Shown piece by piece: positions 1-8,559 of a stretch of DNA of 64,000 nucleotides. The notes beneath the pieces are model-generated. The model was given only the letters and a program-made list of their open reading frames with translations, was not told the origin of the DNA and searched no databases. Position 1 is the stretch's first letter; every line of letters starts with the position of its first letter. Source of the stretch: Bacteroides sp. (GTDB taxonomy: Bacteria; Bacteroidota; Bacteroidia; Bacteroidales; Bacteroidaceae); the NCBI GenBank assembly GCA_017992695.1, contig JAGOOC010000001.1, positions 62,001-126,000 on the forward strand. The letters run 5' to 3'. The translations under genes were made by a program, and so were the position numbers.

Positions 1-172
1 AATGGGCGTACTTGTGAATAATATCAAGACTCCTATCAGTACTTCCGTCATTAATAATAACAATCTCAAGATTGACATAGGTCTGGTTTACGACACTTAA
101 AATAGACTGATCCAGAAATTGCTCACAGTTATACACCGGAACAATAATAGTAACTAAAGGTTTGTTCATCAT
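1..172 (-). CDS. Glycosyltransferase family 2, N-terminal fragment (runs off the window)
   Basis: The minus-strand frame opens at an ATG at 172 and stays open to base 1, so only about 57 residues are visible. They show the GT-A start of a family 2 glycosyltransferase: a VTIIVPVYN strand followed by VIINDGSTD, which binds the nucleotide part of a UDP- or GDP-sugar. The start ATG overlaps the TGA of the upstream GT4 gene as ATGA, so translation is probably coupled. A second in-frame ATG follows directly at 169. It is the last visible gene of the minus-strand glycosyltransferase run that begins at 4029. Acceptor and donor cannot be told from this fragment. Confidence 0.85.
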   Translation of the reverse strand, partial: MMNKPLVTIIVPVYNCEQFLDQSILSVVNQTYVNLEIVIINDGSTDRSLDIIHKYAH

Positions 173-1344
173 CTACACAACGAATTAAAAAGTTCTAACC
201 ACTTGTTTCTTGCCACTTCAGAAGAATACTCTTTAGATTTACGAATTACGTTGAGCCTCATTTTTTGCAACTGTTTGGGGTTATTTATTAATTCAAGCAG
301 AGCTCGAGCATATTTTTTTTTCTTAAAAGGAGTGATAAGAGAACCATTAACTCCCGATGGAGAAAGTATCTCATGCACTCCTGCTGTGCAATCAAAAGCA
401 ATGGGCACTACCCCATAGGATTGCGCTTCAGTCAAACAAAGAGGCCATCCTTCAAACGTTGAAGTGAGACACAGAATAGAAGCATCTTGATAATAATCAC
501 TCACCTTATCACTGTGTCCAACAAAACGAACACGTTCCAATTTCATCCTCTGCACTTTCAGTTCGAGAGTTTCACGCTCTGATCCATCACCAACTAAAAT
601 CAGTTCCCACTCGGGGACATTTCTATAAATCATTCCCCATATGTCAATCAGTCTGTCAATTCGTTTATCAACGTAGTTCATTCGCCCAACAAAGAGGATT
701 TGCTTTTTTTTATCAAGATTGACAGATAAAGGTACTGCTTGTGAATTATGTATCACACACATCTTAGAGTCGGTGAGATACAGTTTCATTTTACGTACAA
801 GGAAAGATCTATATCCCTCACATAATACAATATATCGATCCACAACAGAATATATTTTCTTATGCACATTAATAATCGAAGCGTCGTATGTTTTTATCCA
901 TTTTGTTTTAGGATATACTAACAGATACCACAACAGAAGTCTTGGAAGAGAGTTCTTACTGCGATTTTTCTTATCATTTAAACCACAAATAACCTCCCAC
1001 AAAGGAGCACTATGAAGAGCAAAAGCTAACTTGCAACTTGTGTTTCCTTTTATATATTCTAATTCATCATATAATGGCCAGACTGGTAGTACAAAAACAT
1101 CAATGGATAATGTATTTATTACTTCCACAATATAGTTCGCATTCGTCAAGCTCCTCACTTCACATTTTTCTGGTATCTGAATTACCGTAAGATGATCATA
1201 GTCCAATCTTTTGACTCTATGGGCTAAAACATAAACTTCATATCCATGAGCAGAGATATGTTCGCCAATGTCAAGTGTTACTCGTTCAGCACCACCACAT
1301 GGAAATTCTTCGTGAAAAAATAATACTCTTTTTATCATCAACAT
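169..1344 (-). CDS. GT4-family glycosyltransferase
   Basis: About 391 residues with the GT-B two-domain layout of retaining family 4 glycosyltransferases. The N-terminal domain has a GGAERV motif near residue 18, usual in cell-surface glycan GT4 enzymes. The C-terminal domain has LFVGRM and an EGWPLCLTE stretch near residue 310, the EX7E donor-sugar motif. The open frame extends to 1398, but that would overlap the upstream gene by 49 bp. The ATG at 1344 (or 1338) lies just after the upstream stop at 1350, so I chose it. It is a cytoplasmic enzyme that probably adds one sugar to the lipid-linked oligosaccharide. The specific sugar is unknown. A run of nine T (A9 in the coding strand) at 313-321 encodes lysines. 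Confidence 0.85.
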   Translation of the reverse strand: MLMIKRVLFFHEEFPCGGAERVTLDIGEHISAHGYEVYVLAHRVKRLDYDHLTVIQIPEKCEVRSLTNANYIVEVINTLSIDVFVLPVWPLYDELEYIKGNTSCKLAFALHSAPLWEVICGLNDKKNRSKNSLPRLLLWYLLVYPKTKWIKTYDASIINVHKKIYSVVDRYIVLCEGYRSFLVRKMKLYLTDSKMCVIHNSQAVPLSVNLDKKKQILFVGRMNYVDKRIDRLIDIWGMIYRNVPEWELILVGDGSERETLELKVQRMKLERVRFVGHSDKVSDYYQDASILCLTSTFEGWPLCLTEAQSYGVVPIAFDCTAGVHEILSPSGVNGSLITPFKKKKYARALLELINNPKQLQKMRLNVIRKSKEYSSEVARNKWLELFNSLCR

Positions 1345-1349
1345 TCTTA

Positions 1350-2069
1350 TTATATCCTGTATTTTTGCATAAACAAGCCAAGAAAGCGATGACGCCAAAT
1401 CGCCATCCGTTTAGATAGCGATTTCTTTTTTTTCCAAGATCCCGCAAAATGATGTATTGAATAGGTGTTTGCTGTTATATTTAATTCTTTCGTATCCCAT
1501 GTTTTGGGGCTAAAGTAATCTATCGGTAATATAGATATAACTTGTATATCTATATTAAACTTTTTTATTGAAGGTATTTCCTCTAGAATGTATTTTCGAT
1601 TAATACATTCAAGCATAATAGCAGGAAGAGGCAAAATATCAAGCTGTGACTTATCAGTGACAAATTTCCGATCTTTATAGTAGTTCAATAAATCAAGAAG
1701 CAGTGGATGCCCTTTTTCAAAGCCTATAGTAGCTGCCTCAATGCCATAAGGGGTGTTTTCTCGTCCGATAAAATAAGGTAGATGCAACAAGTCATCAAAT
1801 GGCTTTACCACCTCAACGTCGCAATCTAAATAGATACCACCTTCATTGTATAATGCATAAAACCGTATGTAATCTGCTGCAAAAGCATATTTTTGGAGTA
1901 AATAAGCTTCTTTTACCCAAACAGAAGATTCGATGTCAAAATTAGAAAAGTCCCATAATTTAAACTCATAATCAGGAAGATGTTTTTTCCAAGTCAAAAG
2001 ACATGCATTAATATCATCGGGGAAAGGGTCTTTACTCAACCAACAATAATGAACTATTTTAGGTATCAT
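1350..2069 (-). CDS. GT32-type glycosyltransferase (DXD sugar-transferase domain)
   Basis: A 239-residue protein starting with IPKIVHYCWL, the usual opening of bacterial GT32 (Gly_transf_sug) enzymes. Around residues 85-105 it has ADYIRFYALYNEGGIYLDCD, in which the aspartates of DCD form the metal-binding DXD motif. The C-terminus ends in a short basic, hydrophobic stretch that may touch the membrane. It sits 11 bp after the GT8 gene and 5 bp before the chosen start of the GT4 gene, so it is a central member of one operon. Related enzymes move galactose, mannose or N-acetylhexosamines; the donor here is not predictable. Confidence 0.85.
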   Translation of the reverse strand: MIPKIVHYCWLSKDPFPDDINACLLTWKKHLPDYEFKLWDFSNFDIESSVWVKEAYLLQKYAFAADYIRFYALYNEGGIYLDCDVEVVKPFDDLLHLPYFIGRENTPYGIEAATIGFEKGHPLLLDLLNYYKDRKFVTDKSQLDILPLPAIMLECINRKYILEEIPSIKKFNIDIQVISILPIDYFSPKTWDTKELNITANTYSIHHFAGSWKKKKSLSKRMAIWRHRFLGLFMQKYRI

Positions 2070-2080
2070 ATTGATTTATA

Positions 2081-3031
2081 TTAGAATCTAATTTTGATTT
2101 TTGCATAAATATATTCAGCTTGATCTAAAGTACAGCCACAAAATATAAGGAAATTTACAGGAAACTTAAACTTTTTAAAGACATAAGAGTAAGAACAAGC
2201 ACGTTTTCCCCAAGGTATTCGTTTCAAATATTTGAAATACTGATTTTTCAAAGGATGCGAACAGCCGTGATGCCACGGCTTCAAGGGTCCCGAATAATGG
2301 ATAACCTTGGGTGACTCTAGACTAATATGTAATTCCTTTTCATACCTTATCGGCACCAATGGATTCTTTTTAAAAAAACAATCTAACATATTCCACTTTA
2401 CATCAACAAATAAAATTGTTCCGTGTAGCAGAGCATTCATCACATCTTGGTCGTGAAGAACTATCTTCTGATAATTATTTCTAATGTAATCTAAAGCTTT
2501 ATTTGTGAAATCAATCGTTCTTAGATAATCGATATTAAGCAATACTAGGCCAGCATTAAAATAAGATTCGGATTCATCATAGCCCAAACGCAATGGGTTA
2601 TGATTTGGTACATCTTCAATGGCAGCTAAAGAATAGTGTTGAATGTTTATATTGTATAAATCAGAGATATTACCATTAAAGACAATATCAGAGTCAGCAT
2701 ATAATGCTTTATTTACACTCGAAGGCAAAGTTTGTGGAATAAATAGGCGTAAATAAGTAGCTAAAGAAAGATAATCTGTAGGTTTAATTGGAAAGGAACT
2801 AATTAATTCTGAATCAACATCAATAAACACAACTTCATTGCCAAAAGAATTCACTAAATCTTCTAACTTCTGCTTATGCGTATCTGTTATCTGCAATGAA
2901 TATATATATACTATAAAATGATCTTTATTTGTACTAAATAAAGAGACTAACATCACTGCACAGTGTTGGCAGTAATTATCATCAATACCACATACTATAT
3001 TTTTTGGCTCCATACTTTTGTTTATAATCAC
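2081..3031 (-). CDS. GT8-family glycosyltransferase (LPS galactosyl/glucosyltransferase type)
   Basis: A 316-residue retaining GT-A enzyme of family 8. The visible landmarks are NIVCGIDDNY at the start, LYADSDIVF with the metal-binding DSD near residue 115, HDQDVMNALL near 195, and IHYSGPLKPW near 245, which is the HxGxxKPW signature of LPS GT8 enzymes. An inner ATG at 3013 (before EPKNIV) is also a possible start and matches the usual family N-terminus. It follows the GT2 gene by 35 bp in the same operon. GT8 enzymes of this type add glucose or galactose to LPS core, which supports an LOS role for the cluster. Confidence 0.88.
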   Translation of the reverse strand: MIINKSMEPKNIVCGIDDNYCQHCAVMLVSLFSTNKDHFIVYIYSLQITDTHKQKLEDLVNSFGNEVVFIDVDSELISSFPIKPTDYLSLATYLRLFIPQTLPSSVNKALYADSDIVFNGNISDLYNINIQHYSLAAIEDVPNHNPLRLGYDESESYFNAGLVLLNIDYLRTIDFTNKALDYIRNNYQKIVLHDQDVMNALLHGTILFVDVKWNMLDCFFKKNPLVPIRYEKELHISLESPKVIHYSGPLKPWHHGCSHPLKNQYFKYLKRIPWGKRACSYSYVFKKFKFPVNFLIFCGCTLDQAEYIYAKIKIRF

Positions 3032-3066
3032 TACAAGAATTTAACATACAACTAACTCTTTTGCTC

Positions 3067-4029
3067 TTATTTACGTTTTGGTTTTCGTTTAATCGCCCGG
3101 TAATATAACTCAAAAAGGGGAGGAGAGATATTAAACAACCAAAAATAAAAATGTGTCCGTTTGGGATGCAGCGGAAGCAAGTCAGCCTTTTTCATTTGCT
3201 CAATCATTTGAATTTGATTCTGATATCCTTGTCGAATACTGTTCTTAAACAACTGCATCAACGTAACAGCTATGCGGTTATCAAAGTATTTTCTTACATC
3301 AGAATCGAACACATGTGTACGCTTGAATAGCGACAAAGAAGACATTGCTGCAATTAGATACAACACATTCGATTCCTGATAGTCTACCATATAAGAACCT
3401 GAATTCTGATAATAACGATAGAACAACAAAGGATGATACTTAATTCGCTTAGCTAGGTAAATTGCCCGGGGTGTAAACTCTTCATCTTCGTGCCAAATTG
3501 GAATCATTTCCAAACTGTTTTCGACGAGAAAAGAACGTCTGTAAGCATAAGCCCAAACCATAGGAGGGTAATAATCGCTCATTAGAAAGTTTTTCCCGGT
3601 AGTAACAGTACGGCTATTACAATCCATCCAAAAAGGTATATCTAAAGAGATATCCTCTGTCGAAAGAAATAGATAATTCATTAACATCATGTCTAGCTTA
3701 TTAGATCCCATCTCATGATAAATGCTTCCTAAAACATTGGAAGATAGACTATCGTCTGAGTCTAAAAAAAGCACAAATTCACCAGAAGCTTCAGCTACAC
3801 CTCTGTTTCGGGCTAAGCTGAGTCCTCTGTTATCTGTTGTAATATAACGTAAAAAGGAATATTTCGAGCAAAGCGTGTCTAAAATATCGACAGTATTATC
3901 CGTAGATCCATCATTAATCACAATTGCCTCGTAGCACTCGAAAGGCAAATTCTGATTAAAAATTGATTCAACACAGCGATATAAATAGTTTGCCGCATTG
4001 TAAGCAGGTATAATGATTGATAGTTGCAT
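3067..4029 (-). CDS. GT2-family glycosyltransferase, first gene of a five-gene operon
   Basis: A 320-residue family 2 transferase. It begins with LSIIIPAYNA, followed by VINDGSTDNT near residue 40 and LFLDSDDS near residue 90, which carries the metal-binding aspartates. ARNRG and the HEDEEF segment near residue 180 complete the catalytic domain, where the acidic residues are expected to include the catalytic base. The C-terminal 100 residues are helical and basic, which fits contact with the inner membrane. It is the first gene after a full promoter (4063-4093) and leads the minus-strand series GT2, GT8, GT32, GT4, GT2. The divergent gene starts at 4226. Confidence 0.88.
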   Translation of the reverse strand: MQLSIIIPAYNAANYLYRCVESIFNQNLPFECYEAIVINDGSTDNTVDILDTLCSKYSFLRYITTDNRGLSLARNRGVAEASGEFVLFLDSDDSLSSNVLGSIYHEMGSNKLDMMLMNYLFLSTEDISLDIPFWMDCNSRTVTTGKNFLMSDYYPPMVWAYAYRRSFLVENSLEMIPIWHEDEEFTPRAIYLAKRIKYHPLLFYRYYQNSGSYMVDYQESNVLYLIAAMSSLSLFKRTHVFDSDVRKYFDNRIAVTLMQLFKNSIRQGYQNQIQMIEQMKKADLLPLHPKRTHFYFWLFNISPPLFELYYRAIKRKPKRK

Positions 4030-4062
4030 TGAAAAATATGCTCATATATTAATAATTAAATA

Positions 4063-4093
4063 CAAAGGTAGCTTAAATACTGCATCAGACAAA
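4063..4093 (-). promoter_or_regulatory. Bacteroides promoter for the GT2-GT8-GT32-GT4-GT2 operon
   Basis: On the minus strand TTTG (4093-4090) is followed after exactly 19 bp by TACCTTTG (4070-4063). This is the TTTG/TAnnTTTG promoter of the Bacteroides primary sigma factor. It places the transcript start about 25 bp before the ATG at 4029. Confidence 0.8.
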
Positions 4094-4196
4094 AAAAGAT
4101 TATTGAATTTTAAATCAAAGGAAATAAGAATCATAAAAACAATAAACGAACACCATATTTAGTACGGCTAATGGGCAGCATTTGCAGAATAGTCAC

Positions 4197-4204
4197 TATC
4201 TTTG
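4197..4204 (+). promoter_or_regulatory. Promoter -7 box for the plus-strand GT4 gene
   Basis: TATCTTTG fits TAnnTTTG and lies 22 bp before the ATG at 4226. I see no good TTTG at the usual upstream spacing. A transcript from here would begin after 4202, so it supports the inner start at 4226 over the longer frame. Confidence 0.55.
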
Positions 4205-4225
4205 CAAAAATACACTCGTTTTTTT

Positions 4226-5440
4226 ATGAAGAAAAGGCTTCTAATTATTGTCAGCCGCTTACTCCAAGGTGGAATTGATACAATGTTGATCGAATATTTA
4301 AAGCAATTTGACAGAGAGAAATTCTCTATCAAATTAGCAATAGGCACTTGCATGGAAGAGCAAGAGGCCTATATTCATCACATCCCATCAGATATAGAGG
4401 TTAATTATTTAGTAAAAAGACATTTTCTAATAAAGTACAGAAAGCAAAAAAATATAGGCAAATCACATCTAGTTAAAAAAACATACGACGAAACCATATT
4501 AAGTCCCATTAGAAGATTTATTCAAAAACGCAACTTGAACAAGCTTATTGCTGAAAGTGATGTTATAATAGACTTCGATTCAACTTTCTATTCCTTCTTA
4601 GAAGATACTTCTATACCTAAAATCGCCTTTTTCCATTTCAGTTTTAAACAGTACCATTATGGGAATGAGAAAAAGTTAAGGCGGTTAGGCCGTAAATTAA
4701 AGGTCTATGACAGAATTGTCACCATTTGCGAGGAAATGAAAGAGGAAGGTATAGAGATGTATCCAGAACTGAAAAGCAAATTTATCACAATTTATAACGC
4801 ATTCGACCTTGAGTCAATCAAGAAAAAAGCTGCTGAACCCTTAAATTCACCTCTAGCTAAAGCCCCCTACATTCTAGCTGTTCAACGCTTAGAAGAGAGC
4901 CAAAAAGACTTGACCACACTGATCAAAGCATACAAAATCTTAGTTAACGAATATACAATATCGGAGAAATTATATATTATCGGAGAAGGTAAAAGTAGAA
5001 AAGATTTAGAGAATTTATGCAAAAAATTAGGATTAACTGAACGCATACACTTTCTTGGATTGCAAATCAACCCTTATCCTTGGATAAAACACAGCAAGTT
5101 ATTTGTATTTAGTTCGAAGTTCGAAGGTTTCGGGATCGTGCTGATCGAAGCAATGACTCTTGACAAAGCAATTGTTTCAACAGACTGCTCGACTGGGCCT
5201 TCGGAAATTCTTGATAACGGAAAAGCTGGAAGCTTAGTGGCTGTAGGCGATGAAAGGGGCATGGCAGAAGCTATATATCATATGCTTACTGACACAACGT
5301 ATCAAGCAAAAATGCTGCTAGGAGTACAACGACAAATCAAGAAGTTTGATATAAACAATACGATTCAACAAATCGAAGAATTAATCCTAAATACCGAACA
5401 ATCATCTAGTCAAAAACACATAAAGAGGTCTGACTCGTAA
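4226..5440 (+). CDS. GT4-family glycosyltransferase
   Basis: A 404-residue GT-B enzyme. MKKRLLIIVSRLLQGGIDTML at the N-terminus has the glycine-rich loop of family 4. The C-terminal half has AVQRLEESQKDL near residue 215 and FEGFGIVLIEAM near residue 300, the EX7E donor-sugar motif. The open frame reaches back to 4202, but the -7 box at 4197-4204 and the family alignment favour the ATG at 4226. It is a single plus-strand gene flanked by minus-strand glycosyltransferases. Its last 39 bases overlap the end of the convergent GT2 gene. The likely role is adding a hexose during surface oligosaccharide assembly; the sugar is unknown. Confidence 0.87.
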   Translation: MKKRLLIIVSRLLQGGIDTMLIEYLKQFDREKFSIKLAIGTCMEEQEAYIHHIPSDIEVNYLVKRHFLIKYRKQKNIGKSHLVKKTYDETILSPIRRFIQKRNLNKLIAESDVIIDFDSTFYSFLEDTSIPKIAFFHFSFKQYHYGNEKKLRRLGRKLKVYDRIVTICEEMKEEGIEMYPELKSKFITIYNAFDLESIKKKAAEPLNSPLAKAPYILAVQRLEESQKDLTTLIKAYKILVNEYTISEKLYIIGEGKSRKDLENLCKKLGLTERIHFLGLQINPYPWIKHSKLFVFSSKFEGFGIVLIEAMTLDKAIVSTDCSTGPSEILDNGKAGSLVAVGDERGMAEAIYHMLTDTTYQAKMLLGVQRQIKKFDINNTIQQIEELILNTEQSSSQKHIKRSDS

Positions 5441-6340
5441 AAACAAAAACCGTCTAAAAAATAGGTATTTAGCATATTTAAAAAGGGATTTTGAAGAGAC
5501 ATTCTCACGCAAGTACTCAGAGAGTAAGTTGATATAACCCTGACCTACTTTATGCCTGATACACTCATCCAGAATACTCAAATATTTCCGAGTAAGAAGT
5601 ACAGACGAACGCTCCCATAAGCCAAGGGTTTGCGCAAATCGATACTGATTATTTATAGCATCTAGGTAGTCGAATTTATCTTTTACTGAAAAAGCAGAAT
5701 GAACAATGCTGGTAGCGCTCATACAGTAGTGGTATTTCGCTTGAGAGAGACAGAAAACACTTCTGGCTCTAGCAAATAGTTGATACGTCACAAAGACATC
5801 TTCGAAATTTCTGCCGGTAGGAAATGATATACCGTTAAATAATTCTTTAACAAAAAGATTGTTCCACAAAAAGTTTTTAATCACTTTATCTTCAAACAAA
5901 AGTTCCAGCGCCTGCTCTTTGCTTAGAAGTTGCTCGCTTGACCGAGACACCTCTTTCACCAAATCCCCCTGATGATAGTAATAAGAACATTGTACGATAT
6001 CTGCTCCAGACTGATTATGTGCATTATATAGTGTTTCAAACATATCATTATCTACCCAATCATCGCTGTCAACAAATCCGACAAATAAGCCTCTGGCAGC
6101 AGATAGTCCCTTGTTTCTAGCTACTGAACGTCCGCCATTTTCTTGATTATAAACCTTTATACGGGTATCCAAGGAAGCAAAACACAAGCAAATCCGAGCT
6201 GAGTCATCTGTAGAACCGTCGTTCACAACTATAATCTCTATATTCGAATAACTTTGCTTGATAAGAGAAGAGAGGCACTTTTCCAAAGAGCTTTCAGCAT
6301 TGTATACCGGAACAATAATACTTATTAAAGGTTTTTGCAT
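5402..6340 (-). CDS. GT2-family glycosyltransferase
   Basis: A 312-residue family 2 transferase: ISIIVPVYNA at residues 6-15, IIVVNDGSTDDS near 36-47, FVDSDDWVD near 90 with the metal-binding aspartates, and NFEDVF near 185 in the acidic catalytic segment. The last 40 residues are basic and hydrophobic (KYLFFRRFLFLRVRPL), consistent with peripheral membrane attachment. It has its own full promoter at 6361-6391 and appears to be a single-gene unit. Its 3' end overlaps the convergent GT4 gene by 39 bp, so the two transcripts are complementary at their ends. Confidence 0.88.
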   Translation of the reverse strand: MQKPLISIIVPVYNAESSLEKCLSSLIKQSYSNIEIIVVNDGSTDDSARICLCFASLDTRIKVYNQENGGRSVARNKGLSAARGLFVGFVDSDDWVDNDMFETLYNAHNQSGADIVQCSYYYHQGDLVKEVSRSSEQLLSKEQALELLFEDKVIKNFLWNNLFVKELFNGISFPTGRNFEDVFVTYQLFARARSVFCLSQAKYHYCMSATSIVHSAFSVKDKFDYLDAINNQYRFAQTLGLWERSSVLLTRKYLSILDECIRHKVGQGYINLLSEYLRENVSSKSLFKYAKYLFFRRFLFLRVRPLYVFLTR

Positions 6341-6360
6341 ATAACAACGTTTAATCTACA

Positions 6361-6391
6361 CAAAGGTACGTATATGGCAATAGAAAGCAAA
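6361..6391 (-). promoter_or_regulatory. Bacteroides promoter for the GT2 gene at 5402-6340
   Basis: On the minus strand TTTG (6391-6388), a 19 bp spacer, then TACCTTTG (6368-6361). Both boxes and the spacer match those at 4063-4093 and 8096-8126. Confidence 0.78.
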
Positions 6392-6430
6392 ATCATTTGT
6401 GTTTAATTTAAAGTTCTCGATTAATTCATT

Positions 6431-6438
6431 TATTTTTG
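6431..6438 (+). promoter_or_regulatory. Promoter -7 box for the GT2 gene at 6476
   Basis: TATTTTTG followed by C, 38 bp before the ATG at 6476, fits the Bacteroides -7 box. No clear TTTG upstream box is seen at 19-21 bp. Confidence 0.5.
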
Positions 6439-6475
6439 CAGAAAATGAGTTATACCAATAAAAAAGATAGCTGTA

Positions 6476-7255
6476 ATGATAAGTCCTAAAATATCCGTTG
6501 TTATTAATACATATAACGCAGAAAAGCATTTGGTCGAAGTACTTAATTCAGCAAAGGGATTTGATGAAATTTTAATCTGTGATATGGAAAGTACAGATCG
6601 CACACGCAATATCGCACAGGAATATGACTGTAAGATAGTTACTTTTGAGAAGAAAAATCATCATTCAGCAGAGCCTGCACGTACTTTTGCTATTGAAAGC
6701 GCATCAACAGAATGGGTACTTGTAGTAGATGCGGACGAGTTAATTCCTGAAGATTTAAAGAACTATCTATATGCGCGTATTAAAGAACCTGATTGTCCAG
6801 CAGGTATTTATATTCCACGAAAAAATTATTTCATGGGCAAATTTATGCATTGTCATTACCCCGACTATTTACTTCGTTTTTTCCGCCGCGAAGGAACAAT
6901 ATGGCCTCCTTATGTACACACCTTCCCTATTGTCAAGGGTAGATTAGAAAGAATATCTAAAAACAAAAGTAACTTAGCCTTTATACATTTAGCCAATGAT
7001 AGCATAAAAGATATAGTGCGCAAGACTAATGAGTACACTGAGAATGAAATAGAGAAAAAAAAGGAGAAACATTATCACGTGTTGGCTCTTGTTTACCGTC
7101 CACTCTTTCGCTTCTTTAAAGCATACTTTCTCAAAGGAGGTATACGAGACGGCAAAGAAGGCTTTATAAGAGCCTGTCTAGAGGGATATTACCAACTTAT
7201 AATGCTATCTAAAATAATGGAAAACAAAGAAACAGAATCAAGCATCCATAAATAG
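6476..7255 (+). CDS. GT2-family glycosyltransferase of the WaaE/KdtX type
   Basis: A 259-residue short family 2 enzyme. ISVVINTYNAE near residue 6, ILICDMESTDRT near 33 and WVLVVDADE near 82 define the catalytic core. The DMxSTD version of the second motif, together with HHSAEPARTFAI, is typical of the LPS-core beta-glucosyltransferase group (WaaE, KdtX, LgtF). The C-terminal part (YRPLFRFFKAYFLKGG) is amphipathic and basic and probably associates with the inner membrane. In that group the product is a beta-1,4-glucosyl residue on core heptose; that exact activity is an inference here. It overlaps the convergent GT11 gene by 18 bp. Confidence 0.87.
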   Translation: MISPKISVVINTYNAEKHLVEVLNSAKGFDEILICDMESTDRTRNIAQEYDCKIVTFEKKNHHSAEPARTFAIESASTEWVLVVDADELIPEDLKNYLYARIKEPDCPAGIYIPRKNYFMGKFMHCHYPDYLLRFFRREGTIWPPYVHTFPIVKGRLERISKNKSNLAFIHLANDSIKDIVRKTNEYTENEIEKKKEKHYHVLALVYRPLFRFFKAYFLKGGIRDGKEGFIRACLEGYYQLIMLSKIMENKETESSIHK

Positions 7256-8050
7256 ATCCTCGAAATACTTGAAGCTATCTAATGATAAAGATGCATGTTT
7301 ATCTGTGATATGATAAATAGGTAAATGGCGATAAAAAGAAGCGACTAAGGAGAATGTGCTTTTTGCACCAATAATATAATCGCACTGAGAAAGAAGACAT
7401 AAATCCTCAGCTTCAGTTCCATGAAATAAATGAATGGAGCATGTTTCTAATTGTTTTCGATAAAGTGTCAGGTTTAGTTGTTTATCGTTTGTACAAATGA
7501 AAACAGAAACCTTTTTATGAGGGAAAAGCGCGAAGAACTCACGAATATTTCGTATATAAACCTCATCATCAAAGTAGTATATACCACCCAAAAAGCGAGC
7601 ATAATCACCTCTTCGAATATGAACAGCTAAACGCAGATCTGAGTTATCACAAGAGTCAAAGTATTGAGATACGTGCTTACAAATAGAATCTTTTATAGCA
7701 AACTGCTGCTTTATTTCATCTTCATATTTAAAAAATAATTTTGGGAAACGAAATCCCCAGCCACTTAATGCAATAATTTTATCATGCTGCAATCGTTCTA
7801 TTGCTTGCGTGGTTATATCTTTAGCATCTTCAAGCCATAGATGTTTTATTAAGCGCGTTTTGACAAGCAATTTAGCAATAGCATAAACTAACCAATTATG
7901 ATACCAAAAACTACAGAGTTTGAAATATTGATATTTATAAGAGAAGCGCATAGAAATAACCTTAACGCCATTTTCCCGTCCCCAAGCATAAATATGTGCA
8001 TATTGGAGAATATTATTACACATCTGGCCGTACCCTTTTACAAAAATCAT
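7238..8050 (-). CDS. GT11-family fucosyltransferase (alpha-1,2-type)
   Basis: A 270-residue protein with the hallmark of GT11: VHIRRGDY at residues 143-150, the HxRRGDY motif that contacts GDP-fucose. YIIGAKSTFSLVASFY near residue 230 is the second conserved block, and GYGQMCNNILQYA at the start is the usual GQxxN motif with M-C in place of L-G. The enzyme would transfer fucose, normally alpha-1,2 to galactose, which would resemble host blood-group-type glycans. The length is close to other bacterial GT11 enzymes. It is a single-gene minus-strand unit with its own promoter (8096-8126), overlapping the convergent GT2 gene by 18 bp. The linkage and acceptor are inferred from the family. Confidence 0.85.
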   Translation of the reverse strand: MIFVKGYGQMCNNILQYAHIYAWGRENGVKVISMRFSYKYQYFKLCSFWYHNWLVYAIAKLLVKTRLIKHLWLEDAKDITTQAIERLQHDKIIALSGWGFRFPKLFFKYEDEIKQQFAIKDSICKHVSQYFDSCDNSDLRLAVHIRRGDYARFLGGIYYFDDEVYIRNIREFFALFPHKKVSVFICTNDKQLNLTLYRKQLETCSIHLFHGTEAEDLCLLSQCDYIIGAKSTFSLVASFYRHLPIYHITDKHASLSLDSFKYFEDLFMDA

Positions 8051-8095
8051 TATTTAATCTTAGTTTATTGAATCATGGATTGTTTTTTCACGCAA

Positions 8096-8126
8096 CAAAG
8101 GTAACAAAATATAAAATACAGTCAAA
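8096..8126 (-). promoter_or_regulatory. Bacteroides promoter for the GT11 gene
   Basis: On the minus strand TTTG (8126-8123), a 19 bp spacer, then TACCTTTG (8103-8096). The leader to the ATG at 8050 would be about 40 bases. Confidence 0.78.
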
Positions 8127-8157
8127 AGACGGAAGTAATTTGATGTCACAAAATTCA

Positions 8158-8559
8158 CTAATTTACATCGCTATGAGGCTTCTTCTCAGGCTTAAACACC
8201 CACCGAAGCAATAAAAAGTTTGTAGGAACTGCCACTGCAAGGACCAATAAAGGGGCCAATACTCTCGAAACATTTAAGTAGAGAAAACAATTAAGCAAAA
8301 ACATGTGAAGTAAATAGTTAACTAGATGACTACTTCCAAATCCGAAGGCTCTCTTAAAAGAGGGAACTGTGCGAAACGTAAGGTAAGCGGTTAGAAAGAA
8401 GTTCCCTACGAAACTAATGGTATAACCTAGTGTATAGGCTACGTTAACGTTGATCCAACCTTGCAGAAAGTAGTAAATACCATAATGCACTCCGGCGGCA
8501 ATCGTTCCAACGATGCAGTACCTGATAAACTCACTCCATTTACGTTGATTATGAAACAT
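8158..8559 (-). CDS. GtrA-family membrane protein
   Basis: A 133-residue protein with four predicted membrane helices (about residues 12-30, 38-58, 78-96, 102-122), beginning FIRYCIVGTIAAGVHYGIYY, the usual GtrA opening. GtrA proteins are thought to flip or present undecaprenyl-phosphate sugars made by GtrB-type enzymes. It is the last gene of a four-gene operon (deacetylase, GtrB-like, GT87-like, GtrA). Its ATG shares one base with the stop of the GT87-like gene (TGATG), so translation is coupled. The partner GtrB-like gene is two genes upstream, which supports the assignment. Confidence 0.88.
   Translation of the reverse strand: MFHNQRKWSEFIRYCIVGTIAAGVHYGIYYFLQGWINVNVAYTLGYTISFVGNFFLTAYLTFRTVPSFKRAFGFGSSHLVNYLLHMFLLNCFLYLNVSRVLAPLLVLAVAVPTNFLLLRWVFKPEKKPHSDVN

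Noticed and set aside
313..321. Nine-T run in the first GT4 gene (and similar 8-base A/T runs near 1426 and 670) as phase-variation tracts
   Set aside because: They encode lysine runs in an AT-rich cluster, where such tracts are expected by base composition. They are weaker candidates than the G9 run.
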